The notes below the pieces were generated by a model, which worked only from the letters and a program-made list of their open reading frames with translations, searched no databases and had not been told where the DNA came from. The position numbers were made by a program, and so were the translations under genes. Positions 8,595 to 16,541 of a stretch of 33,242 nucleotides of DNA are shown piece by piece. This DNA is from CAZKHG01 sp964552655. GTDB lineage: Bacteria; Bacteroidota; Bacteroidia; Bacteroidales; Tenuifilaceae. Where the stretch lies: assembly GCA_964552655.1 (NCBI GenBank), contig CAZKHG010000040.1:1-33242 (forward strand), given 5' to 3'. Position 1 is the first letter of the stretch; each line of letters begins with the position of its first letter.

Positions 8595-11154
8595 ACCTTT
8601 TCCCTGCAGCCCTGAATAATATATCTGCTGATTGGTAAACCTTATCCCTTAGGTTTTTAGGTACTTGTGGGTTATTTTGAAGCCATGCGATAACAATTTT
8701 AGCTGCTTCCGGACTGTTGTACCCACCAAGGGTAGCATCCAACCACGCTTTAGGAAAGAAAATATCTCCCGTTTTCTGTATTATCTCAATTACATCAAGG
8801 GAAGTTTTGAGATATTTAACCGAAGTTTTTGCCCTTAAAGGATGGTGCAGATAAACCAACGCTTCGGTTACCCATGGCTCAGGCCGACGGTTGGTAGCAT
8901 CAGAAAGCCCATTAAAAAACGAATCCCTTACATCTATACTGGAAGAAACGGCTCTGCGGATAAACCTGAATTTGGCGAGCCGATCGGGGTTCTTTATCCT
9001 TTTCTCCTGGATATTCAATATACTATCGGTATTCTGGTAATCTCTTATCGCCAGCTCATAAGCCAAAGACATATAATCCTGCTCGTCAAGCTTTATGCCT
9101 TTAACTTTAATTGATTCATTCCAGATACCAAAAAGTGTATGGCGGGCTTCATTGCTATTCAGTATTCTGGTATAAGTCCAGAAAACAGGTTTACGCTCAT
9201 TATCCTTTAATTCTGGAGATGTTATAAGTTTGAACAAAAACTCTTCTGTGGATGAAATTTTTTCATTTCTTTCACTTTCACCCATAAATTTCCACCAAAC
9301 CTGTTCGAAATTATCAAGCAGATATTGCCGAATCTGGGGTTCAGTCTCCCTTTTTAACCCGGCTATAATTAAAGAGTAAAAGTCAAATTTATCAACTTTT
9401 CCATTCAGGAACAATTCATTTAATGTAATATACCATGATGCTCTGGAAACAGGTTCTGTAAAATGATTGGAGGTATCTAGCATGGATTTGATTGAAGTCG
9501 AATCAGGTATAAAAAACCCATACCCTTTGCCATCTGCGTTTGGTAATATCCAGCTATTAAAAGGTTTGCCAATCAGATCATAAACTGAAATGGTATCCTT
9601 GTTCTGGGCAATTTCGAGATATTCATTATGATCCTGATTTTTAATCAGTACACTGTATTTCATTGCCATGGGCAATGCATTGCCATACCTTGTTTGAATC
9701 AAACGGTAATCGGTAATTATTTTATTACTATCAGTATCAATTTGTGTGTTTATTTTTGGCATAGTGGGTTGATATACCCAGGCATTACTCCAATTTTGCA
9801 CATCAAAGAGTGCAAATGGTTTGAAATTTGCGATGAGCTCTTCCCACCCGGCATTCTCCATCTGGTAAATTTTAAGGTAATCAATCACTCCGCGCCTGAA
9901 CTGCTCGGGTTGCATCAACTCCTCCAGCTGCATCATCATTATTGGTGCTTTATGGTATATAATGTCCCCGTACAAAGTTCCAGCGTTCAGCATATTACCC
10001 AGCTGCTGACGGATTGGGTTTGCACCCATGGTCCGATCAACAGAATAGGCTCTGGGATAATGGGATAAAAGAAAATTCAACTTATGGTTTACTTTCGGGT
10101 ACTGGGGGTTAACGATTTTATCGGCCATAAAACCGGCAAAAACCTCTTTCATCCAAACATCATTGAACCAATGCATGGTAACCAGATCGCCAAACCACTG
10201 GTGTGCAACCTCGTGCGCAATAAGATTGGCCTGTCTTAACAGCTGATTTTCCGATGGGTTTTCATCGAGCAGAATCCGGGAATCCCGATAGTAAATGGCC
10301 CCTGGGTGCTCCATGCCGCTATACTGGAAATCGGGGATCAGGATAAAATCCAACTTACCAAATGGATACCCTATTTCGGTGTACTCTTTTAACCAGTAGA
10401 GCGAATAAAAATGGCTCTTAAAAATCCCATCCAGATTTCTTTTTACTTTTTCCTTATCATTCTCCCTATGATACATCACAATTTTCCTTGATCCCTCAAC
10501 TTTGCCAATACTATCGAATCGGCCGACAACAAAGGCAAAAAGGTAAGTGCTGATAGGCTGGGTTTTACCAAATTGGTAAAACCTTGTGGAATCATTCTCT
10601 GAAACAATGCGTTCATGGCCATTTGATACTGCAACCCAGGGTTTGGGTATTTCAAGGCTCAGTTCAAATGTTGCCTTAAGGTTCGGTTGATCAAAACATG
10701 GGAAAGCTGTTGATGCCCTATCGGGAACAAAAAGGGAGTAAAGAAAATCCTCCTTCCTGTTCAGTGAAGTTTCTCCGGCAATAAATTCAACTTGAACAGA
10801 ATTCTTACCGCGCGATAGGTATTTTGATGGAATAATGATATGCCCGTTTTCAAACCTGTATTTAATTTTTCTCCCCTTACTGGTTAAGCTAAGAATATTG
10901 CTGACTTTCTCCCTGAAATCGATGATTACACTTCGATTTTCATAAAGTTGAAAGCTGATATTGATCTTACCGGAAATTGGTTGGGTTTTCTGCCTGGGAA
11001 CCTTGAGGTTGATAGAATAATCTATATCATGGTAGTACTTTTTTCGTTCTTTGGCAAGCTCAAGCGATACACCCTCATCTGGGGTTCTGTTACAACCAAT
11101 TGATCCTACGGCAAATAGAATTACCAATAATCTGTATAAATTTTTTAAAAACAT
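8593..11154 (-). CDS. M1 family aminopeptidase, lipoprotein
   Basis: Zinc aminopeptidase of family M1 (gluzincin), removing N-terminal residues from peptides. A lipoprotein-type leader ends at C21 (FAVGSIGC), so it is likely anchored in the periplasm or envelope; no obvious surface-export signal follows the Cys. The N-terminal beta-saddle domain comes first. The exopeptidase motif appears as SGMEHPGAIYY (M281-E282-H283), with His where the classical GAMEN motif has Asn. Zinc ligands are H314 and H318 in HEVAHQWFGD, and E337 exactly 18 residues later (WMKEVFAG). A long helical C-terminal region follows. The length of 853 residues is normal. It is divergent from a MarR regulator across 80 bases, so local control by that regulator is plausible. 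Confidence 0.9.
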   Translation of the reverse strand: MFLKNLYRLLVILFAVGSIGCNRTPDEGVSLELAKERKKYYHDIDYSINLKVPRQKTQPISGKINISFQLYENRSVIIDFREKVSNILSLTSKGRKIKYRFENGHIIIPSKYLSRGKNSVQVEFIAGETSLNRKEDFLYSLFVPDRASTAFPCFDQPNLKATFELSLEIPKPWVAVSNGHERIVSENDSTRFYQFGKTQPISTYLFAFVVGRFDSIGKVEGSRKIVMYHRENDKEKVKRNLDGIFKSHFYSLYWLKEYTEIGYPFGKLDFILIPDFQYSGMEHPGAIYYRDSRILLDENPSENQLLRQANLIAHEVAHQWFGDLVTMHWFNDVWMKEVFAGFMADKIVNPQYPKVNHKLNFLLSHYPRAYSVDRTMGANPIRQQLGNMLNAGTLYGDIIYHKAPIMMMQLEELMQPEQFRRGVIDYLKIYQMENAGWEELIANFKPFALFDVQNWSNAWVYQPTMPKINTQIDTDSNKIITDYRLIQTRYGNALPMAMKYSVLIKNQDHNEYLEIAQNKDTISVYDLIGKPFNSWILPNADGKGYGFFIPDSTSIKSMLDTSNHFTEPVSRASWYITLNELFLNGKVDKFDFYSLIIAGLKRETEPQIRQYLLDNFEQVWWKFMGESERNEKISSTEEFLFKLITSPELKDNERKPVFWTYTRILNSNEARHTLFGIWNESIKVKGIKLDEQDYMSLAYELAIRDYQNTDSILNIQEKRIKNPDRLAKFRFIRRAVSSSIDVRDSFFNGLSDATNRRPEPWVTEALVYLHHPLRAKTSVKYLKTSLDVIEIIQKTGDIFFPKAWLDATLGGYNSPEAAKIVIAWLQNNPQVPKNLRDKVYQSADILFRAAGKR

Positions 11155-11184
11155 CGTTTTGATTTTTAATAAGGATTAAAGGTA

Positions 11185-11192
11185 TAAATTTG
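11185..11192 (+). promoter_or_regulatory. Candidate -7 element for the MarR gene
   Basis: TAAATTTG matches TAnnTTTG exactly and lies about 43 bases before the ATG at 11235. A TTTG at 11158-11161 could be the -33 element, but the spacing of 23 bases is slightly longer than usual. The region is shared with the divergent M1 gene. Confidence 0.45.
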
Positions 11193-11234
11193 TGAAAACA
11201 ATAGTCAATTACTGGATAAAATTTCACGTAATAC

Positions 11235-11678
11235 ATGATTGATCAGGAAAAAGATATTACCGCATTTGCATTTATTCTTTACAGATGTGCCATTGCTTAT
11301 AAGAATGAGCTCAACAAAGAGTTCACAAAAGAATTTGGTGAAGACCTCAACGCAGATTACTGGTTTATACTGTCAGCACTTTGGGAAGAGGATAATATAT
11401 CTCATGGTTTACTGGCCGAAAGAACCAGCAGGGATAAAGCTTCGCTTTCCCGAACACTTGATAGCATGGAGCAGCAAGGCATAATAACCAGGATTACAGA
11501 CCCTAATGATAAGAGGGGTTCAAGAGTATCATTAACCAAAAAGTCAACTGAGATACGTAACAGGGCAAATTTAACTGCATACAACTTTTCCAAAAAGGAG
11601 CTGTATGGATTAAGCCCGATTGAAATCAAGGAACTTATTAGAATGACTAATAAAATCTTTGATAACCTAAAAACATAA
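11235..11678 (+). CDS. MarR family transcriptional regulator
   Basis: Small DNA-binding protein of 147 residues with the MarR winged-helix layout: an N-terminal dimerisation helix, a helix-turn-helix (HGLLAERTSRDKASLSRTLDS), the recognition and wing part (QQGIITRITDPNDKRGSRVSLT) with the family Asp-x-Arg-like DPNDKRG wing, and a C-terminal helix. Such regulators bind short palindromes as dimers and release DNA on ligand binding. The ligand cannot be told from the sequence. It is divergent from the M1 aminopeptidase (80 bases) and 180 bases upstream of the nucleoside permease; both are candidate targets, and autoregulation is common in the family. A short palindrome, TAGTAGTTTACTA, at 11724-11736 could be an operator but is not verified. 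Confidence 0.9.
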   Translation: MIDQEKDITAFAFILYRCAIAYKNELNKEFTKEFGEDLNADYWFILSALWEEDNISHGLLAERTSRDKASLSRTLDSMEQQGIITRITDPNDKRGSRVSLTKKSTEIRNRANLTAYNFSKKELYGLSPIEIKELIRMTNKIFDNLKT

Positions 11679-11719
11679 TAATAGATAACGCCAAGTTAAT
11701 AAATCTTCAAAATTAATCA

Positions 11720-11760
11720 TTGCTAGTAGTTTACTACAAGTTTCAGGTAACTTATAGCAA
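11720..11760 (+). other. Possible three-way folded element or operator between MarR and permease genes
   Basis: An outer pair, TTGCTA (11720-11725) with TAGCAA (11755-11760), encloses two small hairpins: GTAG-TTTA-CTAC (11726-11737) and AAGTT-TCAGGT-AACTT (11738-11753). Together they could form a compact three-way junction with almost no unpaired bases. The first hairpin can also be read as the palindrome TAGTA-GTT-TACTA. Arms are short and the region is AT-rich, so chance is a real alternative. Nothing else is apparent in the 180-base gap. Confidence 0.25.
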
Positions 11761-11858
11761 TTCTTTCTTCAACAAATTACCACTCTCCCCTTTTATTATT
11801 TCTAAATCTTACTACTTTTAACCCTTCGAATTGAATCAAATTATAAATTATCAAGATA

Positions 11859-13112
11859 ATGAATCTAAAACTTCGTCTAACAATAATGAACTTCCTGCAG
11901 TTCTTTGTTTGGGGTTCGTGGTTATTAACCATTGGTGCATACTGGTTTCAAACCAAGCAATGGTCGGGTACTGAGTTTGGCGCAATTTTTTCCACTATGG
12001 GTATTGCCTCCCTTTTTATGCCGGCAATTGCAGGTATTATAGCCGATAGGTTTATTAGCGCTGAGAAATTGTATGGAATCTTTCATATCATGGGTGGGGT
12101 TATTTTACTCCTGGTTCCCACTATCAATAACCCCGATTTAATGTTTTGGGCAATGCTTGTAAACATGATGTTTTACATGCCAACCATTGCACTTTCAATT
12201 ACTGTTTCCTACTCATCCATGAAAAGCAAAGGGCTGGATATCATTAAGGATTATCCGCCTATCAGGGTTTGGGGAACCATAGGATTTATAGTTGCACTCT
12301 GGGTGATCAGCCTTTCAGGGTTGGAAAAATCTGCTGCACAGTTCTACGTATCCTCTGCTGCCGCATTTTTACTGGGCTTCTACTCATTTACCCTACCCAA
12401 CTGTCCACCACTTGGTAAAGGGCATAAAAAATCGTTCGTAAGCGCATTGGGATTAAATGCTTTTACCCTTTTTAAAAGTTACAAAATGGCTTTATTCTTC
12501 ATATTTGCAATGCTTCTGGGCGCATCGCTGCAACTTACCAATGCATACGGCGATACCTTCCTTCACGATTTTGCCAAAATTCCAGCCTATGCTGATCTGG
12601 TAGCGGTAAAGTACCCGGCAATAATAATGTCCATTTCACAAATCTCCGAAACACTTTTCATTCTTACCATTCCATTCTTTTTAAGAAGATTTGGCATTAA
12701 GAAAGTGATGCTGATGAGCATGTTTGCATGGGTTTTACGCTTTGGGCTTTTCGGAACCGGCAACCCGGCTGAAGGTCTCTGGATGATTATACTTTCCTGT
12801 ATTATTTACGGTATGGCGTTCGACTTCTTTAACATTTCTGGTTCCATATTCGTTGAAACCCAGAGCGATCCATCTATCAGGGCCAGCGCACAAGGCCTGT
12901 TTATGATGATGACCAATGGGTTTGGGGCATTCCTGGGGAGCAGGTTGAGCGGTATAGTTATTGATAAATACTTTGTCCTTGAAGGGGGCGCGTTCGATTG
13001 GAAAGGTATCTGGTTTACATTTGCAGCATACTCAGTTGTAGTGGCGATCCTGTTTGCCATCCTATTCAAACACAAACACGACCCGGAGGCAATCAGAAGC
13101 GTTCAGCATTAA
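11859..13112 (+). CDS. Nucleoside:H+ symporter of the NHS family (NupG/XapB-like MFS)
   Basis: Twelve-helix inner-membrane transporter of 417 residues that resembles the NHS branch of the major facilitator superfamily, whose E. coli members NupG and XapB import nucleosides with protons. The start (MNLKLRLTIMNFLQFFVWGSWLLTIGAYW) is characteristic of this branch, with FVWGSW in helix 1. Further conserved segments are YPPIRVWGTIGFIVA and SASAQGLFMMMTNGFGAFLGS-like text near helix 10-11. It sits alone in its orientation group after the MarR regulator, and a clear terminator follows. Regulation by that MarR protein is possible. Substrate range (purine, pyrimidine or both) cannot be seen. Confidence 0.87.
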   Translation: MNLKLRLTIMNFLQFFVWGSWLLTIGAYWFQTKQWSGTEFGAIFSTMGIASLFMPAIAGIIADRFISAEKLYGIFHIMGGVILLLVPTINNPDLMFWAMLVNMMFYMPTIALSITVSYSSMKSKGLDIIKDYPPIRVWGTIGFIVALWVISLSGLEKSAAQFYVSSAAAFLLGFYSFTLPNCPPLGKGHKKSFVSALGLNAFTLFKSYKMALFFIFAMLLGASLQLTNAYGDTFLHDFAKIPAYADLVAVKYPAIIMSISQISETLFILTIPFFLRRFGIKKVMLMSMFAWVLRFGLFGTGNPAEGLWMIILSCIIYGMAFDFFNISGSIFVETQSDPSIRASAQGLFMMMTNGFGAFLGSRLSGIVIDKYFVLEGGAFDWKGIWFTFAAYSVVVAILFAILFKHKHDPEAIRSVQH

Positions 13113-13130
13113 TAGTTAAACACAAAGGTA

Positions 13131-13166
13131 AACCCCAGCCAACGTTTTTGACTGGGGTTACTTTTT
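13131..13166 (+). terminator. Rho-independent terminator after the nucleoside permease
   Basis: AACCCCAG (13131-13138) pairs with CTGGGGTT (13152-13159). Three further pairs (CAA/TTG) extend inside across one mismatch, and the stem is followed by ACTTTTTC. The stem starts 18 bases after the permease stop codon. Confidence 0.8.
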
Positions 13167-13187
13167 CAGATGTAACAAATTGCGATT

Positions 13188-14117
13188 TTAAAACTTGCGA
13201 TACCATTGTACCATTGGAAACGGGAAAGGTGCAAGTTCCCCATCTGCATAGATGCCAGCAAAACCAAATTGAAAAGCTTTATCCTCATCTGTCTGCCAAC
13301 GAATACCAGGAATTAGCAATGCACCTCCTTTTTTTCTTTCCCTGGTGTACCCTAAGTAATAATCGTAGTTATTTTCATACCCTCCTGGTGCAACTATAAA
13401 TGAATCGAAAACAATACTTATTTTCTTGCTGGCCCTTGCCATAAATGCAACAGACATTAAGAACCTTCCTTCGGAATCACCATCTGAGAAAACACCTCCA
13501 TACCCGCAGGAAAGAGTAAAGTTTGCTTTTCTGTCTCCAAGTGTATAGGCAACAAACGGTAGAGCAATCCCAAAATCCGGTTGGGTCCATGATCCAGTAC
13601 CCAATAATGCGCCAACTGCAAAACTTGATTTACTCTCTTTTAGGGGGATACTGTATTTAATTGAGCCAATAATTGGTACGCCGACCCATGAAGTCATAAT
13701 ACCTAATCCAAGATTTTTACTAACACCAAACTGGAAATCAGGACCATATAAATTCCATTGGATATAGCTCTCCCCTTTTTCTATAGGCAGTCCGTTTGTT
13801 GTGATAAAGTATCGGGTTGAAAAAAGTTGTTTTGATATAAACTCACCACTAACAGAAAATTCTGCATTTTCAATCTCTCTCATTTCCTTAATTTGGTATT
13901 TAGGTATCGAAATCAATCCTCTATCTTTAGTATCGATTAGTACCTCTTTTGGATCCTGAGTTAAAATTTTACCAACAAACTCCCCCCCATCATTGGTTCT
14001 GATTAGGTATATTTTATCGGCCTTTTTTGGAATGGTATCTGTTTGGGCAAATACATCCTGAAAGGCAAAAAACATAATAGCAAACAGCATTATGTTCAGA
14101 ATTTTTATCTTTTTCAT
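13188..14117 (-). CDS. Exported protein of unknown function, beta-rich, probably outer-membrane associated
   Basis: I do not recognise a named family. The ATG at 14117 starts a signal peptide (MKKIKILNIMLFAIMFFAFQDVFAQ); a TTG two codons upstream is less likely. After the signal, residues around 35-75 (DKIYLIRTNDGGEFVGKI... KDRGLISIPKYQIKEM) look like a small SH3-like or Sm-like beta fold of the kind seen in several Bacteroidota exported proteins. The rest alternates polar and hydrophobic residues, is rich in Gly and aromatics (FAVGALLGTG, GYGGVFSDGDSEG) and ends in Phe (VQWYRKF), consistent with outer-membrane beta strands. It converges on the permease gene from the opposite strand and is divergent from the M3 peptidase. 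No function is proposed. Confidence 0.7.
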   Translation of the reverse strand: MKKIKILNIMLFAIMFFAFQDVFAQTDTIPKKADKIYLIRTNDGGEFVGKILTQDPKEVLIDTKDRGLISIPKYQIKEMREIENAEFSVSGEFISKQLFSTRYFITTNGLPIEKGESYIQWNLYGPDFQFGVSKNLGLGIMTSWVGVPIIGSIKYSIPLKESKSSFAVGALLGTGSWTQPDFGIALPFVAYTLGDRKANFTLSCGYGGVFSDGDSEGRFLMSVAFMARASKKISIVFDSFIVAPGGYENNYDYYLGYTRERKKGGALLIPGIRWQTDEDKAFQFGFAGIYADGELAPFPFPMVQWYRKF

Positions 14118-14233
14118 AATCAAGTGAATTATAGTATAAATTTAACATATATATTTTGGTTCACAATACCCATAAATTCATTTTCGTGTTGTCTAACCTA
14201 AAAAAATATCAGGTACAATTCTTTTAAAAGATT

Positions 14234-14241
14234 TACATTTG
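14234..14241 (+). promoter_or_regulatory. Candidate -7 element for the M3 peptidase gene
   Basis: TACATTTG matches TAnnTTTG and lies 28 bases before the ATG at 14269. No convincing -33 TTTG is seen. Confidence 0.45.
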
Positions 14242-14268
14242 CATTTTCAATTTTAAATCAACAATTAA

Positions 14269-16368
14269 ATGAAAATATTAAAACCAATCCTTTTTGCGAT
14301 GATATTTATCTTTTCTGTAGTTGCATGCAATAATAATACCAATCCGTTGCTAGGTGATTATAAAACGCCCTATCAAACACCACCATTTGGTCAAATAAAG
14401 CATGAACACTACATACCGGCAGTTGACTCTGCAATTTCTTTGGCAAGAGCTGAGGTTGATGAAATAATAAACAGTACAGATGAACCCACTTTTGAAAATA
14501 CCATTGTTGAAATGGATAAGGGGGGCAAAAAACTCAGTGATATAACAAATATCCTGTTTAACCTTAACTCATGCGAAACTGATTCAACCCTGCAAAAGAT
14601 AGTCAGGGAGGTTGCTCCAAAACTTACTGATTTTAGCAACGACATCAACCTGAATCCCAAACTGTTTGAAAAAGTAAAGAGGGTTTACGAAAAGAATGAT
14701 ACCCTCAACCTGTCTGCTGAGCAGAAAACGCTTCTCGATAAAACCTATAAGGGGTTTGTCAGGAATGGTGCCAACCTATCTGAATCACAAAAAGAAAGGT
14801 ACAGGGTCATAACCAGAGACCTTTCCGATCTTTCTCTTCAATTCGATGAGAATCTACTTGCTGAAAGCAATGCCTACCAGCTTCATATCACAAATGCCGA
14901 TGATCTGGCCGGTTTACCCCAAAGTTTAATTGATGCTGCAGCCATGGTTGCCAAAGATAAAGGAAAGGATGGCTGGATGATCACCCTTGATATTCCCATG
15001 TATTTACCCTTTATGAAGTATTCTGAGAAACGTGAGCTGCGCGAACAACTTTTCAAAGCTTATAACAGCAAATGTTTCAAAGGTAATGAAAGGGATAACC
15101 AGAACATCATTAAACGAATTGTGGAACTCAGGTTGGAACAGGCAAAATTACTGGGGTATGAGAACTTCTCCACCTTTGTTTTGGAGGAAAGAATGGCTGA
15201 ATCATCTGAAAAGGTTAATAAATTCCTTAAGCAGTTGGAAGATGCCTCAATTCCTGCTGCCCGTAGGGAGCTTGAGGAAGTAACTGCATTTGCAAAAAAA
15301 CTTGGTTTTACCGATAAACTCCAGAAATGGGATTGGAGCTACTTTACCGAAAAATTAAAAAATCAGAAATACAGCTACAGCGAGGAAGAGCTTAAACCCT
15401 ATTTCAGACTTGAAAATGTAAGGGAAGGCATTTTTAAGCTGGCAAATATGCTTTATGGCCTGAATTTCACTTTGAATAAGAAAATTTCTGTTTATCACCC
15501 GGATGTTTTAGCTTACGAGGTTACCGATGAATCGAAAAAATTCATTGGTGTGCTTTACCTCGATTTCTTTCCACGGGAGGGGAAAAACGGCGGTGCCTGG
15601 ATGACCTCCTTCCGATCCCAGTACAAAACCGACGGTCAGGACGTAAGACCCTTGATCTCAATTGTTACCAATTTTACCAAACCTACTGATAAGGATCCTT
15701 CGCTTTTAACATTCAACGAATTTTCCACTTTCCTGCATGAGTTTGGCCATGCCCTGCATGGGTTACTCTCCGATGTTACATATAACTCACTTAGTGGGAC
15801 TTCCGTTTACCGGGATTTTGTTGAATTACCATCACAAATAATGGAGAACTGGGCGGTTGAGAAAAATTTCCTTGATCTGTTTGCAGTTCATTATCAGACA
15901 GGGGAGAAAATTCCTCAGGAGCTGGTTGATAAAATTATCAACAGCAGGAATTTTCTTGCCGGGTATGCCTCAATCCGTCAGCTGGGATTTGGGATATTAG
16001 ATATGGCCTGGCATTCTATGAACGATCCGTTTACAGGGAATGTGAATGATTTTGAAAAAAATCAGCTAAAAGCACTTGATATTCTTCCTGAGGTGAAGGG
16101 CACCAACATTTCTACCTCTTTTTCTCACATCTTTGCCGGGGGCTATGCTGCCGGTTATTACAGCTATAAGTGGGCAGAGGTGCTGGATGCTGATGCTTTC
16201 TCCTTGTTCAAAGAAAAAGGAATTTTTGATAAGGAAACCGCTAATTCGTTTCGCACAAATATCCTATCGAAAGGTGGCAGTGAACATCCTATGATCTTGT
16301 ATAAAAGATTCAGAGGGCAAGAACCAACTATCGATGCTTTGCTTGTAAGGAGCGGCTTAAAACAATAA
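14269..16368 (+). CDS. M3 family oligopeptidase / peptidyl-dipeptidase (Dcp-like), lipoprotein
   Basis: Zinc metallopeptidase of family M3A that cuts short peptides; the overall length (699 residues) and N-terminal layout (TPYQTPPFGQIKHEHYIPAVDSAI) resemble peptidyl-dipeptidase Dcp, which releases C-terminal dipeptides. A lipobox ends at C20 (SVVAC), so the enzyme is predicted as an envelope lipoprotein in the periplasm rather than cytoplasmic. The active site is clear: H490-E491-F-G-H494 in FLHEFGHALHGLLSD, and the third ligand E519 in RDFVELPSQIMENW. The C terminus has the family's substrate-binding GGYAAGYYSYKWAEV segment with Tyr residues. It precedes the S46 dipeptidyl-peptidase on the same strand, but a 173-base repeat-rich gap separates them. 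Dcp activity versus oligopeptidase activity is inferred. Confidence 0.9.
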   Translation: MKILKPILFAMIFIFSVVACNNNTNPLLGDYKTPYQTPPFGQIKHEHYIPAVDSAISLARAEVDEIINSTDEPTFENTIVEMDKGGKKLSDITNILFNLNSCETDSTLQKIVREVAPKLTDFSNDINLNPKLFEKVKRVYEKNDTLNLSAEQKTLLDKTYKGFVRNGANLSESQKERYRVITRDLSDLSLQFDENLLAESNAYQLHITNADDLAGLPQSLIDAAAMVAKDKGKDGWMITLDIPMYLPFMKYSEKRELREQLFKAYNSKCFKGNERDNQNIIKRIVELRLEQAKLLGYENFSTFVLEERMAESSEKVNKFLKQLEDASIPAARRELEEVTAFAKKLGFTDKLQKWDWSYFTEKLKNQKYSYSEEELKPYFRLENVREGIFKLANMLYGLNFTLNKKISVYHPDVLAYEVTDESKKFIGVLYLDFFPREGKNGGAWMTSFRSQYKTDGQDVRPLISIVTNFTKPTDKDPSLLTFNEFSTFLHEFGHALHGLLSDVTYNSLSGTSVYRDFVELPSQIMENWAVEKNFLDLFAVHYQTGEKIPQELVDKIINSRNFLAGYASIRQLGFGILDMAWHSMNDPFTGNVNDFEKNQLKALDILPEVKGTNISTSFSHIFAGGYAAGYYSYKWAEVLDADAFSLFKEKGIFDKETANSFRTNILSKGGSEHPMILYKRFRGQEPTIDALLVRSGLKQ

Positions 16369-16403
16369 TTTTTTATTTTTGATGTTAAATCTGTACCTTT
16401 AAT

Positions 16404-16495
16404 GATTCAAGGTTCAAAATTCATGGTTCAAGGTTCAGAATGGAAAGCCCATTGATTAACATTGAATTTTGAATCTTGAATATTGAATTTTGAAC
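16404..16495. repeat. Two opposed heptanucleotide arrays forming a long inverted repeat
   Basis: Five 7-base units of GGTTCAA type run from 16404 to 16438 (GATTCAA, GGTTCAA, AATTCAT, GGTTCAA, GGTTCAG). Five units of TTGAAT type run from 16461 to 16495 (ATTGAAT, TTTGAAT, CTTGAAT, ATTGAAT, TTTGAAC). They are near reverse complements: 16406-16423 pairs with 16463-16480 with one mismatch. The element fills most of the gap between the M3 and S46 genes and could fold in RNA as a hairpin. Confidence 0.7.
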
Positions 16496-16541
16496 TTAAA
16501 ACATCCAATCTTAAGAATTGTTACTAACTAAAATTTAAGAA

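Noticed and set aside
9628..10068. Open frame of 146 codons on the plus strand inside the M1 gene
   Set aside because: It is antisense to well-supported zinc-peptidase sequence, has no recognisable domain or promoter, and the residue composition is that of a shadow frame.
12998..13399. Plus-strand frame of 133 codons spanning the permease end, the terminator and the next gene
   Set aside because: It crosses a strong terminator and overlaps two supported genes; no homology is visible.
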